From: Onchocerca lupi
Taxonomy: Eukaryota; Nematoda; Chromadorea; Rhabditida; Onchocercidae
Assembly (NCBI GenBank): GCA_028564675.1
Contig: JAOVVO010000053.1
Span: 62,001-126,000 of the forward strand
Reading direction: 5' to 3'
Length of the DNA: 64,000 nucleotides
The notes beneath the pieces are model-generated. The model was not told the origin of the DNA. It saw only the letters and a list, made by a program, of their open reading frames with translations, and did not search any database. The stretch's first letter is position 1. Each line of letters opens with the position of its first letter. Shown here piece by piece: positions 53,303 through 63,969 of this stretch. The position numbers and the translations under genes are program-made.

Positions 53303-53345
53303 TACATTTTTATTTATATAGACTAGCGGGAACCAGCCACGCGTT
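53303..53345. mobile_element. Helitron-family terminal motif
   Basis: TACATTTTTATTTATATAGA is followed at once by CTAGCGGGAACCAGCCACGC. The first part is the shared end of the repeats at 23508, 57102 and 59697. The second resembles, in reverse orientation, their other end (56780, 23235). So an element end and an element start abut here. Confidence 0.55.
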
Positions 53346-53606
53346 GCCAACAATAAAAAAAGACAACTAAGCATAGGGAAAAATTACAAAAAAAATTTTT
53401 TTTTTTGCAATTTTTTTGGGATCTCCTATTTATGATATCTGAAATGTGGAATCCCATTGAAATCTGTTTCAATATTTCATCTGAGCTTGCAGGTGATGAA
53501 AATCCTTTATTTACAGAGATTGATTTCCTTTTATAAAAAGGAAAATAAGTTAAATAAATTATGGATTTATGGAGATACTGAATTAGACAGCAGTTTGATT
53601 CAATTA

Positions 53607-54640
53607 CTATTTTCTTCTTTGCCTCTGATGCAAACTCGTTGATAACTTGTCGTCAGTGCTGCGATTTGTGCCATCGGTGTTTTGAGAGTTCTCGGATATC
53701 CTTGATGAAACCAATGTCAAGATTTCTGGCAACCAATCTTCCTGCTGATGTATTGTTTGATACTAAAATGAAGCCGATACCAAAAATCTGATTTAACTGA
53801 ATAGAGAATATAAACTGATATAATTTTACAGTGGCAAGAACACAAATAATAATTGAAAAATTGAATGCTTTTCTGCATGATGCGACCATTATTATCAAAA
53901 TTACTCAGTGCTAGAGAAGTAATAGTAGTTTCATTCGCTAAAAACTACTCAAATCATGATTATTGATCACGCACCGCGATTGCTGCGAATTCTAAAAGAA
54001 GGAACCGAATAACAGAGAATATCAACAGTGACTCTTTTAATACTATCAAAAAGTATAAATCTAACCAATGAAGCTGCTGAACTGCTGTTATTGCAGTTAG
54101 TAACGTCTATGATCACTGATTCAATGTTGTCATCCTTTCTATTTTTGTTTGAATAAGAACCACTGAACAAACATCTTCCGGGAAATGCTGTCGGCCGTGC
54201 CAGCTGCATATTGACGATTTAAATATTCAGTTTCATTGTTATCTGAAAGAGTACGAAGAGTCTAATATGATTGGAATCCACTTATCAAAAACAATTGAGT
54301 ATATTACAGCGTCACCAATAACTGATATCTTACCAGAATTTTCGAAATTTTGAAATGGATCAATTTATTGATGAAGACTTTCTAGAATAAGCTCCTAAAA
54401 ATTTTGAATTCATAAGCATGACTCTGATTATCGCTTGAAATATTTGACGAAATTGATTGCAGCTCCACAGCGTTTTTTCATATGGGGTAATGCATTTTTT
54501 TTTTGAGTGATAAGCAAACCAGTAGTTTAATGTGATAGGTTAGTAGGAATTTAATCCAGACTTACCACCAATCATCTTGAAATACTGCTGCGTTCCCTCA
54601 AAAACAGTTTTGGCGGGTGCACAGAAACGGATCAAATTAC
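53607..54640 (-). CDS. Possible exons of an unrecognised gene
   Basis: Minus-strand exon-like segments. 54566-54640 encodes NLIRFCAPAKTVFEGTQQYF plus KMIG and ends at a GTAAGT donor. 54161-54242 follows a CTCTTTCAG acceptor in agreeing phase and encodes NNETEYLNRQYAAGTADSIS plus RKMFVQ. Further open pieces (53607-53762 reads EDWLPEILTLVSSRISENS and ends RQRRK-stop; 53967-54100) have plausible acceptors, but I could not connect them uniquely. No upstream exon or start was found. It may be a small gene or captured fragments, since Helitron pieces flank the region. I do not recognise the protein. Confidence 0.3.
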
Positions 54641-54984
54641 CTTAAAGCAACACCTTACTCGAAACTGTTTTAAAAAAGTAACTTCTCTCAAATTTTTAAA
54701 ATGACGTAACTAATATTAACAAGCTAATAAATGATAAAATTTAAAATAATCATTCAAGAAGAAAATAAGGCATGTTTGAGAAAAAAAATAATATCTTGCC
54801 AGGATTTAGAATTATTCACATAACATGATTGTATTAAATAGCAGTGAATGGGAATGAAAACAGGAATGTCATAATAGAAAAGAGAATAAAAATGATAGAA
54901 ATCGTGATAATTATCCTAGGAAAGAGCATTCGACAATTCATGATAGGCGAAGTTGATATGGAACTAGCATGACTGTTTAATAAT

Positions 54985-55215
54985 GTAAGTCTGTTAAGTT
55001 GCCAATTGCCTTGGAGACAACAAAAACATCCCTATCGCGTCACCAACATTTTAAAAATAGTGGAGGCCAACCGCATAATACCATTCGGCCAGACCAATGG
55101 TTTTCATTGCGTAGGTGGTACTGATACAAGAATGGGTAGCTGCGATCTGTGTCGCATATTGGAGTTTCCTCATGCGACTCTACTTAGATCTTATCTTTCT
55201 CTCCTTAACTTAAAT
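54985..55215. other. GC-richer island with RNA-like folds
   Basis: Base composition rises well above the surroundings for about 200 bp. Two nested stems are visible. ACCGCA..TGCGT encloses CCATT/AATGG (about 55068-55113). Further on is the perfect GTCGCAT/ATGCGAC stem (55151-55178), with GGA/TCC inside its loop. A plus-strand open frame (55006-55254) lacks an ATG of good context and any domain. I compared it by eye with U1, U2, U4, U5 and 5S and found no match. Confidence 0.35.
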
Positions 55216-55368
55216 TCATCGACTTTTTTCAACGTTATATTCTCATCGAAATGATCGCTGACCCTCATACCATTTAGTTACCTCATTAAAATTAATTACT
55301 TCCTCAACATTTCTCCTATAGATAGCTCAGATTGTTTAGCATAGTTCTAATACTTATTTTCAGTTAAA

Positions 55369-56029
55369 ATGGCAAGTAGCAGCATGGAAGCTGGGACATC
55401 ATCTAAGATTTTTTCAGACGTTGACAAGCACCCATCGAACTCTCTTCAAAGGTTTCAAGCTTTTTCTTTTGACTTAAAAAAATTGAGTGAAGTCTGCTTC
55501 GTATGCTTTTAATTAATAATACTGGTGATATGTGCTTTTTGCATTTTATTGTTGCAAATCATAACTCATAAGGAAGGCAATGGAGTCCTAGCTCAATAGA
55601 GCAACTCGTACACATTGTTTATTCCTTTCCAGAAATTCATGCTTTTCAGCGGCAGAATGACGAGATTTCAGTTTCGTCTATAATGCGAGTGGACAGACAA
55701 TTTAGAATAGCATTAAATCCTCGGGGATGGGATAGCCTGCATTGACAACATTCTTATATATGACATTATGCTTTAGGAAGAAAAGACGTTTGCATGCTAA
55801 CCAACGCGCGCAACTTATTTATCAAAAAATTGTAGCAGAGCGGAAAGCTGAAAAAGAAAAACGTCAACTAGAAAGAGAAAAGAGAGAAAAAGTTTTGGAG
55901 AACTACACTTCAATTAAACGGAAAATGAATAAGGCATTATCAAAAAAGAACAAACGAGGACAACCGAATCTCAACGCTCAAATAGAAGTTTTGTTGGAGA
56001 AGATTGAAAAACGAATAGAAAAATCATAA
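55369..56029 (+). CDS. CCDC59: Fyv7/TAP26 (CCDC59) family rRNA-processing protein
   Basis: Exons 55369-55451 and 55777-56029 join in phase 2 and give 111 residues. The first 27 residues are Ser-rich. The second exon is a highly charged helix (KIVAERKAEKEKRQLEREKR), then the family C-terminus KKNKRGQPNLNAQIEVLLEK. That GQPNLN..LLxKI ending matches CCDC59/TAP26 and resembles the C-terminus of yeast Fyv7. Yeast Fyv7 works in 18S rRNA maturation in the nucleolus, and a similar role is inferred. The product is about half the length of the human protein (241), so an upstream exon may be missing. However, ATG lies five bases behind a TTTTCAG acceptor, consistent with trans-splicing and a true short start. 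Confidence 0.75.
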
Positions 56030-56779
56030 CCATCTCCCACTTTTTGTTTCCTTTATTTTTTTTCCTGTTTTTAAAAGAATATATTTCATTATGAAGAATA
56101 GCTGTTGAGATTCACCAAAATCTCAATTTCCGATATGTTGATTAATGTTGGTTAATATCCTCAGCTTTATTCAAATACATTGTGAAAATTTTTGGCCTAC
56201 AAAATAATTTGCGTTAATTGCGTTGTTTTAGTTTATTAAGAAAATACAGATAAAAGTATACATTTCTAAGAACAATTTTCAGGTCTTTGAAGAAGAGAAA
56301 TTAATAAAAATTTAATCAATAGATCAATTTTATGCAGTGATTGATTTCCGATCACTTTTATCAGATTTGCATCCAATTCTTTTGCACCGGTTGTATCATC
56401 ATCAAGAGATACTTTAGAAATAATATTAATGATTTTAACAAAAAAAAGTTTTCACGGTCTAACTTGTTTTTTTCCTTTTTTTTTCTTTTTCTTTTTTTTT
56501 TTTTTTTTTTTGTTTTTTGGGTTAATATAATACATTAAAAACGAAGTTCATATCTGATATAAATTAAACATTCTGTAAATAAATATAAATATATAAATAA
56601 ATAAATATACTAACTGGACTAGTACATATATGTAAATAAATATATATATATAATAACTTCTGGATTATCAGGATCACTCCATATCCCAGTAGTGATTCCA
56701 CTATCCTAATGGTCCTACTGTATCATCGTGTATTCGCCGTTTAATTTAATTTTGATCGAATTATACATATATATATTTA

Positions 56780-57102
56780 CGCGAAGTGTGACCGGCTCAA
56801 GCTAGTCTGAAAGTTCTTAAATACACGCCTATTCGAATGTTGTATCAAAATTTCAAATCAGTCAATGAAGAACATGAAACATTGTGTAAATATGAACAAT
56901 GCAGAAAGTAGGCGTGGCCAGAAATTTAGTCTGCTCACTTTTACCTGTCGCAAATGTGACAGGTGAGGAAAAAAAAATATCTATATCGAAATACGCACTT
57001 ATTTGAATATGACATTGTATCAAAATTCCAAATCAATCGGTGGAAAACTTAAAACGTTGTGCGGTAGTAACAACGAACACTTACATTTTTATTTATATAG
57101 AT
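56780..57102. mobile_element. Non-autonomous Helitron-like repeat
   Basis: Opens GCGAAGTGTGACCGGCTCAA and closes ACATTTTTATTTATATAGAT. Two internal copies of the core (CCTATTCGAATG.. and ..TATCAAAATT..AAATCAATCGG) flank a GTCTGCTCACTTTTACCTGT segment. Same organisation as 23235-23508. Confidence 0.65.
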
Positions 57103-57689
57103 TGAAAGACCTGTAAAAAATCTGACTATTATATAGATATTTTAAAGAGAAAGATTTATGAACCAGAACTGAAATAAAATTTAAATTCTTAAAAGATTCG
57201 AAAATTAAATACCACTGAAAATAGAGAGTTAGCAAGAAATTTTGCAGCAAATTAATGATCAGAAATAAGCAATTATGTGCATGCTAAATATAAGAATCAC
57301 CAAAATCATTTCGAATGTGATTTGATCTATGATACACTGTAGGCGTTGCCTTAGAAGATAATTTGATTTAAAATTCTTGACTTCATTGACATAGCTTTCA
57401 TTCGTTTATTTGATTGAACTAAAAATTTTCTCGATTGAGTCAATTTGAAAACAAAAAAAAGAAACCTTTGCGCTTCAGTACCTATGGGTCTCAAATAACT
57501 GGTAACGCTACCAATTACTTTAACAACCATGATTTGTTCCGGCTCGTCATAACCAGTAATGGTGGTTATGATCTATATTCCATAAAACTTCGCTAATCGC
57601 GCTATTCTATAGACATCACTCAGCCTTCATTTGATTTGATAAGGATCTTAATCTTAAAGTAGGATTTCTATGGATTAAAGTAAATTGAA

Positions 57690-57880
57690 AAAAAAAAGCT
57701 TTATTTTGTGACTTTCAAATGATATCAAATAAATATAACAACTGGCATCAAATAAACTTTGCAACAAACCGGAAATGATGATAAAGCAGTCGAATTGCTT
57801 GGACCAAATTCTTCATATTCCTCCATTAGAGCTTCGGCGCTTATTGGGCCAGTGAAGTTCTTATAATAAAGACACACTTA
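57690..57880 (-). repeat. Downstream tandem copy of Helitron-exon 3' end and intron start
   Basis: Aligns with about 58059-58240, offset near 360 bp. On the minus strand the copy reads KNFTGPISAEALMEEYEEF then STALSSFP before GTTTGT, against KSFTGPISAEILMEEYEES then LTALPSFQ in the upstream copy. The donor context is kept. Confidence 0.75.
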
Positions 57881-57912
57881 ATCATGGTGCCGATGAGAAC
57901 ATGTCGGCTCAA

Positions 57913-58014
57913 ATTACAATCATTAGCTGGGTTGTATCGGAATCCAAGACGATTGTAATCACATAACTGTTGTGCACAGAATCGAGTTTGATGCTGATAC
58001 AACCCAGGTGATGA
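57913..58014. repeat. Nested inverted repeats between the tandem copies
   Basis: 57920-57940 and 57994-58014 pair as a 21-bp inverted repeat with three mismatches (core CTGGGTTGTATC). Inside, ATTACAATC at 57913-57921 and GATTGTAAT at 57951-57959 form a perfect 9-bp pair. Confidence 0.65.
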
Positions 58015-58133
58015 TCATAATTTAAAGAAAAAAATGGGGAAAAGGTGAAAAAAAAAAACAAAAGCCTTATTTTGTGATTTTCGAATATCAAATAAATATA
58101 ACAACTGACATTAAATAAATATTTGTAACAAAC

Positions 58134-58718
58134 CTGAAATGATGGTAAAGCAGTCAAGTTGTTTGAATCAGATTCTTCATATTCCTCCATTAGAATTTCG
58201 GCACTTATTGGGCCAGTGAAGCTCTTATAATAAAATCTTTCATCCACTTTTAGCCCAAAGCATTTATTCTGTTCAGAACGAAGCAAATCTGAAGCTGCAG
58301 AACACGATTGCTGTGCTCGTAACCGTGCATCCGCAAGTCTGACTGCACGTCGCTCTGCTCTCATTTGAGCCATTCTTCGTCTTTTTTTCTCATTCGATAA
58401 TGCCCGCTCTTCTTCAGTTTGATTTGCAACTAATCGTCGCCTTCGTTCCGCTGCACGAGTATAACGACCTAAGTTTGATTTTTTGCGTTTATTCTGATGA
58501 GAACGAAGCATATCTGAAGCTGCAGAACACGACTGCTGTGCTCGTAACTGAGCATTCTCAAGTCTGGCTGCACGTCGCTCTGCCCTCATTTGAGCCATTC
58601 TTCGTCTTTTTTTCTCATTCGATAATGCCCGTTCTTCTTCAGTTTGATTTGCAACTAATCGTCGCCGTGCTTCCACTTTACGAGTACGATAGCCTAAGTC
58701 TGATTTTCTGCGAGGCAT
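58134..58718 (-). CDS. Helitron-type N-terminal exon with internal duplication
   Basis: ATG at 58716-58718 opens 195 codons without a stop, up to a CAG|GTTTGT donor at 58133. The product starts MPRRKSDLGYRTRKVEARRR and is very basic. It has two near-identical ~76-residue units, each containing RRLVANQTEEERALSNEKKR, then RRRMAQMRAERRA and LRAQQSCSAASD. This Arg/Glu-rich pattern is typical of the N-terminal region of Helitron Rep proteins in invertebrates. The last ~45 residues (FTGPISAEILMEEYEES..) do not match that model. No Rep or helicase exon follows downstream on this strand. Either this is a surviving 5' exon of a broken transposon or a host gene that took it over. The protein-level integrity contrasts with the decayed Rep part at 52.4-53.3 kb. 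Confidence 0.65.
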
Positions 58719-58924
58719 TATTTGGATGAAAGCAGATCAATTGCACCCGAACTATTCTCGAAATTGACTTGTGACTGGACCTGAACTTGAACTCGAAACT
58801 GTTCAACTAAATCGTTGGACTGTTGCTATCGCTCTGTTGTTTTTGAAAAATTATATATAGTATTAGAAGATAACAGTTGTAAATATTCGTTCGTTCAAAA
58901 TCTTAAATCTCCAAAAGTTTTTAC

Positions 58925-59700
58925 TTACTTTGAAATTTTGACAAAAAGTTGCATTGGAATACGCGCATACTTTACCGAGTGTATAGAGCGTTGTATACTG
59001 CAAACCAAGTCCACTTTGCAGAAAATAAGCGTGGTTAATAGATTCAGTCCGCTCACTTACTTTTATCTAGATGTGATAGGTAGAAAAAGGTAGGAAAAAG
59101 GTTTAAATTTATCTATATGGAAACAAGCGTCCATTTGAATGCAACGTTGTACCAAAATTTCAAATTAATGAGTAAAAACTTGAAGATGTCAAAATTACAA
59201 AAATTACAAAAAACATTTACTACGAAAAGGCAATCCAAGATACGACTTAATATTGAAGTCAAAGAGACAATTCATCAACTACTTGAAGGAAACAATTCAT
59301 TACACACTATCATGACCTTGTCATTTCTGCGTTGCGACTACATTCCTCACAAATCAAAAAAACAAAGGAAAAACTTAAATTATTGGCCTCATCTATATAA
59401 AACCTTCAAATCTCATCCATATAAAACTTCAAATTATAGGTAAAGTGGCAATCGGTGTCCAATCCCTTATCCATAAAAATTTCAAACCGATCACGCGCCT
59501 ATTCAAATGCAACCTTGAATGAAAATTTCAAATCAATCAAAGATGTTAAAGATAAAAAAAGTAGATATATCTAGATAAAAACATGCGTCTATTCGATTGC
59601 GAGGTTGTGTCAAAATATTAAAGCAATCGGCGATAAGTTTGCAAAGTTACGTGCCAAATAAAAGCAACGACGATTTACATTTTTATTATATAGATATATT
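58925..59700. mobile_element. Cluster of non-autonomous Helitron-like repeat pieces
   Basis: Repeats of the family core occur near 59110-59170, 59480-59545 and 59575-59640 (CTATTCRATTGCRA.., ..CAAATCAATC..). A GTCCGCTCACTTACTTTTATC segment lies near 59047, and the ATTTACATTTTTATTATATAGAT end at 59673-59695. Pieces appear truncated or nested. The open frame 59117-59443 is made of this repeat. Confidence 0.55.
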
Positions 59701-59797
59701 TAGTGGAACAACAAACAACCAATGTTTAAAATAAATGCGTCTTTATTATATTTATCTCATGTTAAAAAAGTTTTCTTTTTGTCTTCATTTTCATATT

Positions 59798-59803
59798 TTT
59801 ATT
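59798..59803 (-). promoter_or_regulatory. Candidate ETFB polyadenylation signal within a repeat end
   Basis: AATAAA on the minus strand, 33 nt beyond the ETFB stop codon. It lies in a TATTTTTATTTATATAGATA motif that matches the shared end of the Helitron-like repeats. I see no other AATAAA nearer to the stop. Confidence 0.5.
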
Positions 59804-59835
59804 TATATAGATATAAGATAAATCGATTAAAGGAA

Positions 59836-60533
59836 TCACACCACACCCATCTCTTTCAGTTTCACAACAAGCGATGGTACATCTTCAACAAAACCACCTG
59901 ATTTTCGTTTTGGAGGTTCCGTAACCTAGAAGAAATTTAGAGAAAGCTTCGTATTGATAAAATGAAGATCGCAGTAAACACTACAGAAACAAAGTAATTC
60001 CGAACAACTTTTCTACATCTGTTCTCCAAAAGATAACTCAAACTTTCCTTTAAATGGAAAATTCCTAAATAAAAAACCAAAGAACCTCAAGAATCTGTGT
60101 TTGTTGCACGATCTCAATCCCATAATCGGCAGGTTTTTTCTTTTCTAAAAGTTTGTTTTTTGCTTTCATGATATTTGGTAATGTAGCATATCTGGGTTCA
60201 TTCAACCTTAGGTCAGCACTTATTATAGCTGGTATTCTGATTCGTATCGATTCTCGACCTCCATCTACCTCGCTGAAATATTTAAATTTAATGTGAAATT
60301 ATTAGAAATTCAACATAATATAAAAATTTATAGAAAAATAACACTAGAAAGGCTGTCCTGACTTTAAATGCGATGTCACAAAGTCAAGTTTGGTTCTTCT
60401 ATATTGATGATCTCCTTCCAGAGTCAATTAAGCATTGTCAGCATGCAGGTACATCATTCTCGCAGGATAAATTTTGTATTGGTATTAATTTCTTGTACCA
60501 AAGTTCATCGTTCACATAAATAAAGTGGAAAAG

Positions 60534-60564
<31 letters not shown>

Positions 60565-61890
60565 CACATTAATACAAAACGGTGGGTTTGTCTCACAAAG
60601 TCAAAATTGTCCAGATATATTCCAGTTTGTTATTCCCACGAAAAAATGTTCATCACTATTACCATTATTTGAATTAATTTTTCAGAGCGATGGAATAGTA
60701 AATTATCAAAAATAAAACTATAGTTCCTCATACAGTTTCTCATACAATGATTTATAATTATAAGATCTGAATCTATCCTCAAATATAATGGTTCAAAAAA
60801 TCAAAGTAGTTTTGTACTCTTTTGTATAAAGCTTACTTCATGCAAAGTATTATACGAAGGATAGGAACTTTAGATAAGATTATAATTAGCGTGCAAGCAA
60901 ATAAGCATTAAACTTACCGTGTAACAATGAAAGTCTTATTACTTTCTTGTTCAACCGCGCTAGCATACATTGCTTGGGGCCAATTTAATAGACCAGCAAG
61001 AAGTTGAGCTGTCTGTCCGCAGTCATCATCGATTGCTTGCTTTCCAAGAAATATCAAATCTGGTTTTTCAGCTTCAGCTATTCTTCTTAGTATCTGAATC
61101 ATAATTAGCAATCACTCATTATTCTTATTTGATCTGAAAATTTTTGACTTAAATTCCAAATCTTTCCTAAATAAGGAATAGATTCTTCTTCCTCATTATC
61201 TCTCTTTTATATTTCTTTCTGAAACTGAGTTTCATAATTTTTTCATTAATTTCAATGTTATGATTTTTAAGACTTTTTGTTCAGATTATTTGTTTTGCTT
61301 TTTCCCTTTCTCTTATAACTAAAAATTTATTAACTTTAGCGATAAGCAACGGTTCAATCTTTTCAGCCGTAACTTCTTCCACTTCAACATGTATGGCTCT
61401 ATCTGCACCTTTCGCTAATGCCGTACGCAGCGTTTCCTGAAATGTTATATACATGAAGATTTCGGATTCAAGCACAAAAGCAGACTAAGTTAAATCGAAT
61501 TTTCCTTTCTACAGCCTATGAAGTTATTATGTGCTTAAATGTTAAACAGTGCTAATTAAATGATAAAGCAGTAAAACTTCAAAACTTCCAGAAACAAATA
61601 TTGAAAATCTGATTATGGTTTTCACAATGAATAATTCTAAATTTTTAAGACTTGAATAACACAATCAAAGGAGAGAAATTAACCTGTGATTTGGAAGGTC
61701 CAAGTGATACAGCGACAACTTCTTTAATAATTTGTTTTTCTTTCAAGCGAACTGCTTCTTCCAAAGCGATTTCATCGAAAGGATTCATCGAATGCTGCAC
61801 ATTTTCTTTGACAACACCTGTTTTATCCGGTTTTACCCTTACTTTAATTGCATAATCGATCACTCTTTTAACAGCTACCAATGCTCGCAT
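59836..61890 (-). CDS. ETFB: Electron transfer flavoprotein subunit beta
   Basis: Five exons 5' to 3': 61684-61890, 61335-61436, 60918-61093, 60086-60272, 59836-59925. Phases agree and the product is 253 residues, against 255 in human. It opens MRALVAVKRVIDYAIKVRVK. It keeps the HSMNPFDEIALEEAVRLKEK block, the AMP/FAD-domain segment GKQAIDDDCGQTAQ, and the recognition loop LNEPRYATLPNIMKAK that docks on acyl-CoA dehydrogenases. ETF alpha/beta in the mitochondrial matrix takes electrons from fatty-acid and amino-acid dehydrogenases and passes them to ETF-ubiquinone oxidoreductase. The start ATG lies 17 nt behind a TTTAG acceptor, consistent with trans-splicing or a 5' UTR intron. An A28 run (60534-60561) lies in intron 3. 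The 3' end abuts Helitron-like repeats. TMEM203 is transcribed divergently about 0.9 kb away. Confidence 0.95.
60534..60561 (+). repeat. A28 homopolymer
   Basis: Run of 28 A within ETFB intron 3 (60273-60917). Confidence 0.9.
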
Positions 61891-62821
61891 TGACTTCGTA
61901 ACAACTAAACATATTATAATATGATTTGCATTTTTAAAATTGTCAAGATCGAATGAATCCTTCAAAAATCCAAGTCTCGGAAGCTAATTTCAAAATGCTT
62001 ATTGTACTTATTTTTATGTTAAAAAAAAAATTCTAAAAGTTTCAATTCCATGACATCAATTTTCATTCTAATTGGAGACATGAAGAGAAACAATTGGTTA
62101 CAGGAAGCTTTTTTACTTTTTTTTTTTAAATTAGCTACGTGACATATTGAAATTTGTAAATATTTCTCAGAAAACATCTAATCAATGAAATTAAATTATG
62201 CAAACAAACATGTATAAGAATGGAAAGGAAGAAGTTCTCAGACAATTATTTGTAAAGAAATGAATGCACGAATAAACAAGTCCAAAGTCCGCCACGGGTA
62301 CACACTGATGCCATTCCTCTTGTATCAGACAGCGCAGATTTGAAACAACAAAATTAAATTTCAAGCTCTCAATGCCTTCCTCTTTCTCTCTTTATCTCCT
62401 TTCCGTTACCATTCTTTCTTGACCTACTCACTCACCCCATCTATCGCAACTCATGCAAGAAATCGGGTGGAAACTGTCGCAAAAGTTTGGCGAAAAGTTA
62501 TCTGTTTAAACTCATTATCTTAATTATCATTCATTGTTTTTGAATCCATTTCCGCGATCTCTCGGACTTCACGAATTGTGTACTCAGCAATATTAAAATT
62601 CGAAATTATAGAATAAGCACACTTGTGCTAAGTCAAATTACTTATCGATCAGATTTCTACGATGGATTAAATTATTTGCGTGGATATATATATTCAATAC
62701 CTATCAATCCGGTAATTCAATTTTTCTCGGTAGCAGATGTTACTATCAGCGTTGCTGCAAGAAGGATACTATCTGAGAAGCAACCGAGAAGGATTCCGTC
62801 CTTCACTTCAGAAGCCATTCT
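61891..62821. promoter_or_regulatory. Divergent ETFB/TMEM203 intergenic region
   Basis: 931 bp between the start codons of ETFB (-) and TMEM203 (+). It should hold both promoters, but no TATA box, initiator or factor site stands out. The stretch 62280-62480 is less AT-rich and CT-rich. A plus-strand open frame at 62625-62834 starts with GTG, not ATG, and is not supported as coding. Confidence 0.4.
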
Positions 62822-63969
62822 ATGCTTTCTATAAGTGAATTTATGCGCTGGACTGGTGTTACAATTTTTGAAATTTGGCTTCATGCTATCGGACTACTTA
62901 TTTTTTCCGTCCTTGTTGTAAGTGCTCTTCCATTATTTCCTTAAATAACATATTTAAAAAAGTAACGAGTATCTAACTTGTAATAAAAAATTTCAATTTG
63001 AAATTTGGATAATCGAACTTAATACTAGTCATAAGTTTCTTTAAAATGCTTTAGAAATAAGTCATGATTTTTGTGTTTGAGATTGGAGAGAAAAAAAGAT
63101 AGGTAGAACGGCTAAAGAGCTGTTGCAAATATGAATGATGTCGATAAATAGGTTCATCGATTGATTCGACTGATCAAATATTTTGCTGATTCTGTTTTTG
63201 TTGGCAGTCTCTAATATTTCTATGATGCACTGAATAGGTAACTGCTTGTTGTGTCGCAGTATTTAAGATAATTTTTTGCAAGTCTATAGGTACTAAAAAC
63301 TGAAGTTTATTCGAGCCTGACCTATTGGCATGTATTCACACCATTATTTGTCGCCACCATACTCAACTTATATTTCTTGTTTATTGTCTTGGTACGAGCA
63401 ATAGTAGAAGAAAAACAATGCAAGGATCCCATCTTAAAGTATTTTTTAACCTTTTTCTTTGTTTTTCAATTTATCTATAACCAGTTTCTTTCCTTTGATA
63501 TTTTGAAGTTAAATTTATCCTGCTCGTTATTAGGTTGTTAGTAAAAGTGAAGATGATGTGCGATATCATAGCGCTTTAGAATCTAAAAATTATGTCCAAG
63601 AAGAGAAATCTTGCTTACTTGAAATTCATTGTGAAATCTCCTAATTACTTCAAATGAAAAGCTTATATTCATTCATGCTTATCGGCGAAATAGAAATTTC
63701 CTTAATAGTGGTATTTTCAAAAATGATTCCGTTCGGATGGATCCAAAATACTTCGTTTATAATTGGAAATAATTTGGACGAATTTCAGGCACGCATTTAG
63801 CTGGTTAAGACTTGTTATGATCGGGATATTTGAAGCGCTGTTATGTTATAAGATGAACGGTGACTTAGAGGATGGCCAGGTTGCAGTTCAATCTTCATAT
63901 GGCATTGTTTTCATGCCTATATGGGTGCTCATGGCTGCATTATGCTTTCAAGCATTTCTTTTATTATAG
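62822..63969 (+). CDS. TMEM203: TMEM203 homologue (four-pass ER membrane protein)
   Basis: Exons 62822-62917, 63290-63438 and 63789-63969 join in phases 0 and 2 and give 141 residues (human 136). The N-terminus MLSISEFMRWTGVTIFEIWL matches the family opening MLFSLRELVQWLGFATFEIF in length and pattern, followed by LLIFSVLV. The third helix region carries FEALLCYKMNG, matching FEMLLCQKL. Four hydrophobic segments lie at about 12-32, 44-68, 84-102 and 116-141. Mammalian TMEM203 is an ER protein linked to calcium handling and STING signalling; the nematode role is inferred to be ER-membrane only. The second exon ends with an AA|GTATTTT donor and the next begins after TTTCAG. The start codon is the ATG giving the family N-terminus; the frame has no obvious alternative. 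Confidence 0.88.

Larger units (their letters stand above)
56030..58133. other. Repeat-rich interval
   Basis: Contents: a T-rich tract (56467-56520), an AAATAAATATA belt (56570-56655), a non-autonomous repeat (56780-57102), and the downstream copy of a tandem duplication (57690-57880) that includes part of the Helitron-type exon. No independent gene is visible. Confidence 0.55.

Noticed and set aside
59117..59443. 108-codon plus-strand ORF starting METSVHLNATLYQNF
   Set aside because: Its start is the Helitron-like core repeat in translation; the remainder has no recognisable domain.
62625..62834. ORF overlapping the TMEM203 start
   Set aside because: Starts with GTG and is in a different frame from the TMEM203 N-terminus.
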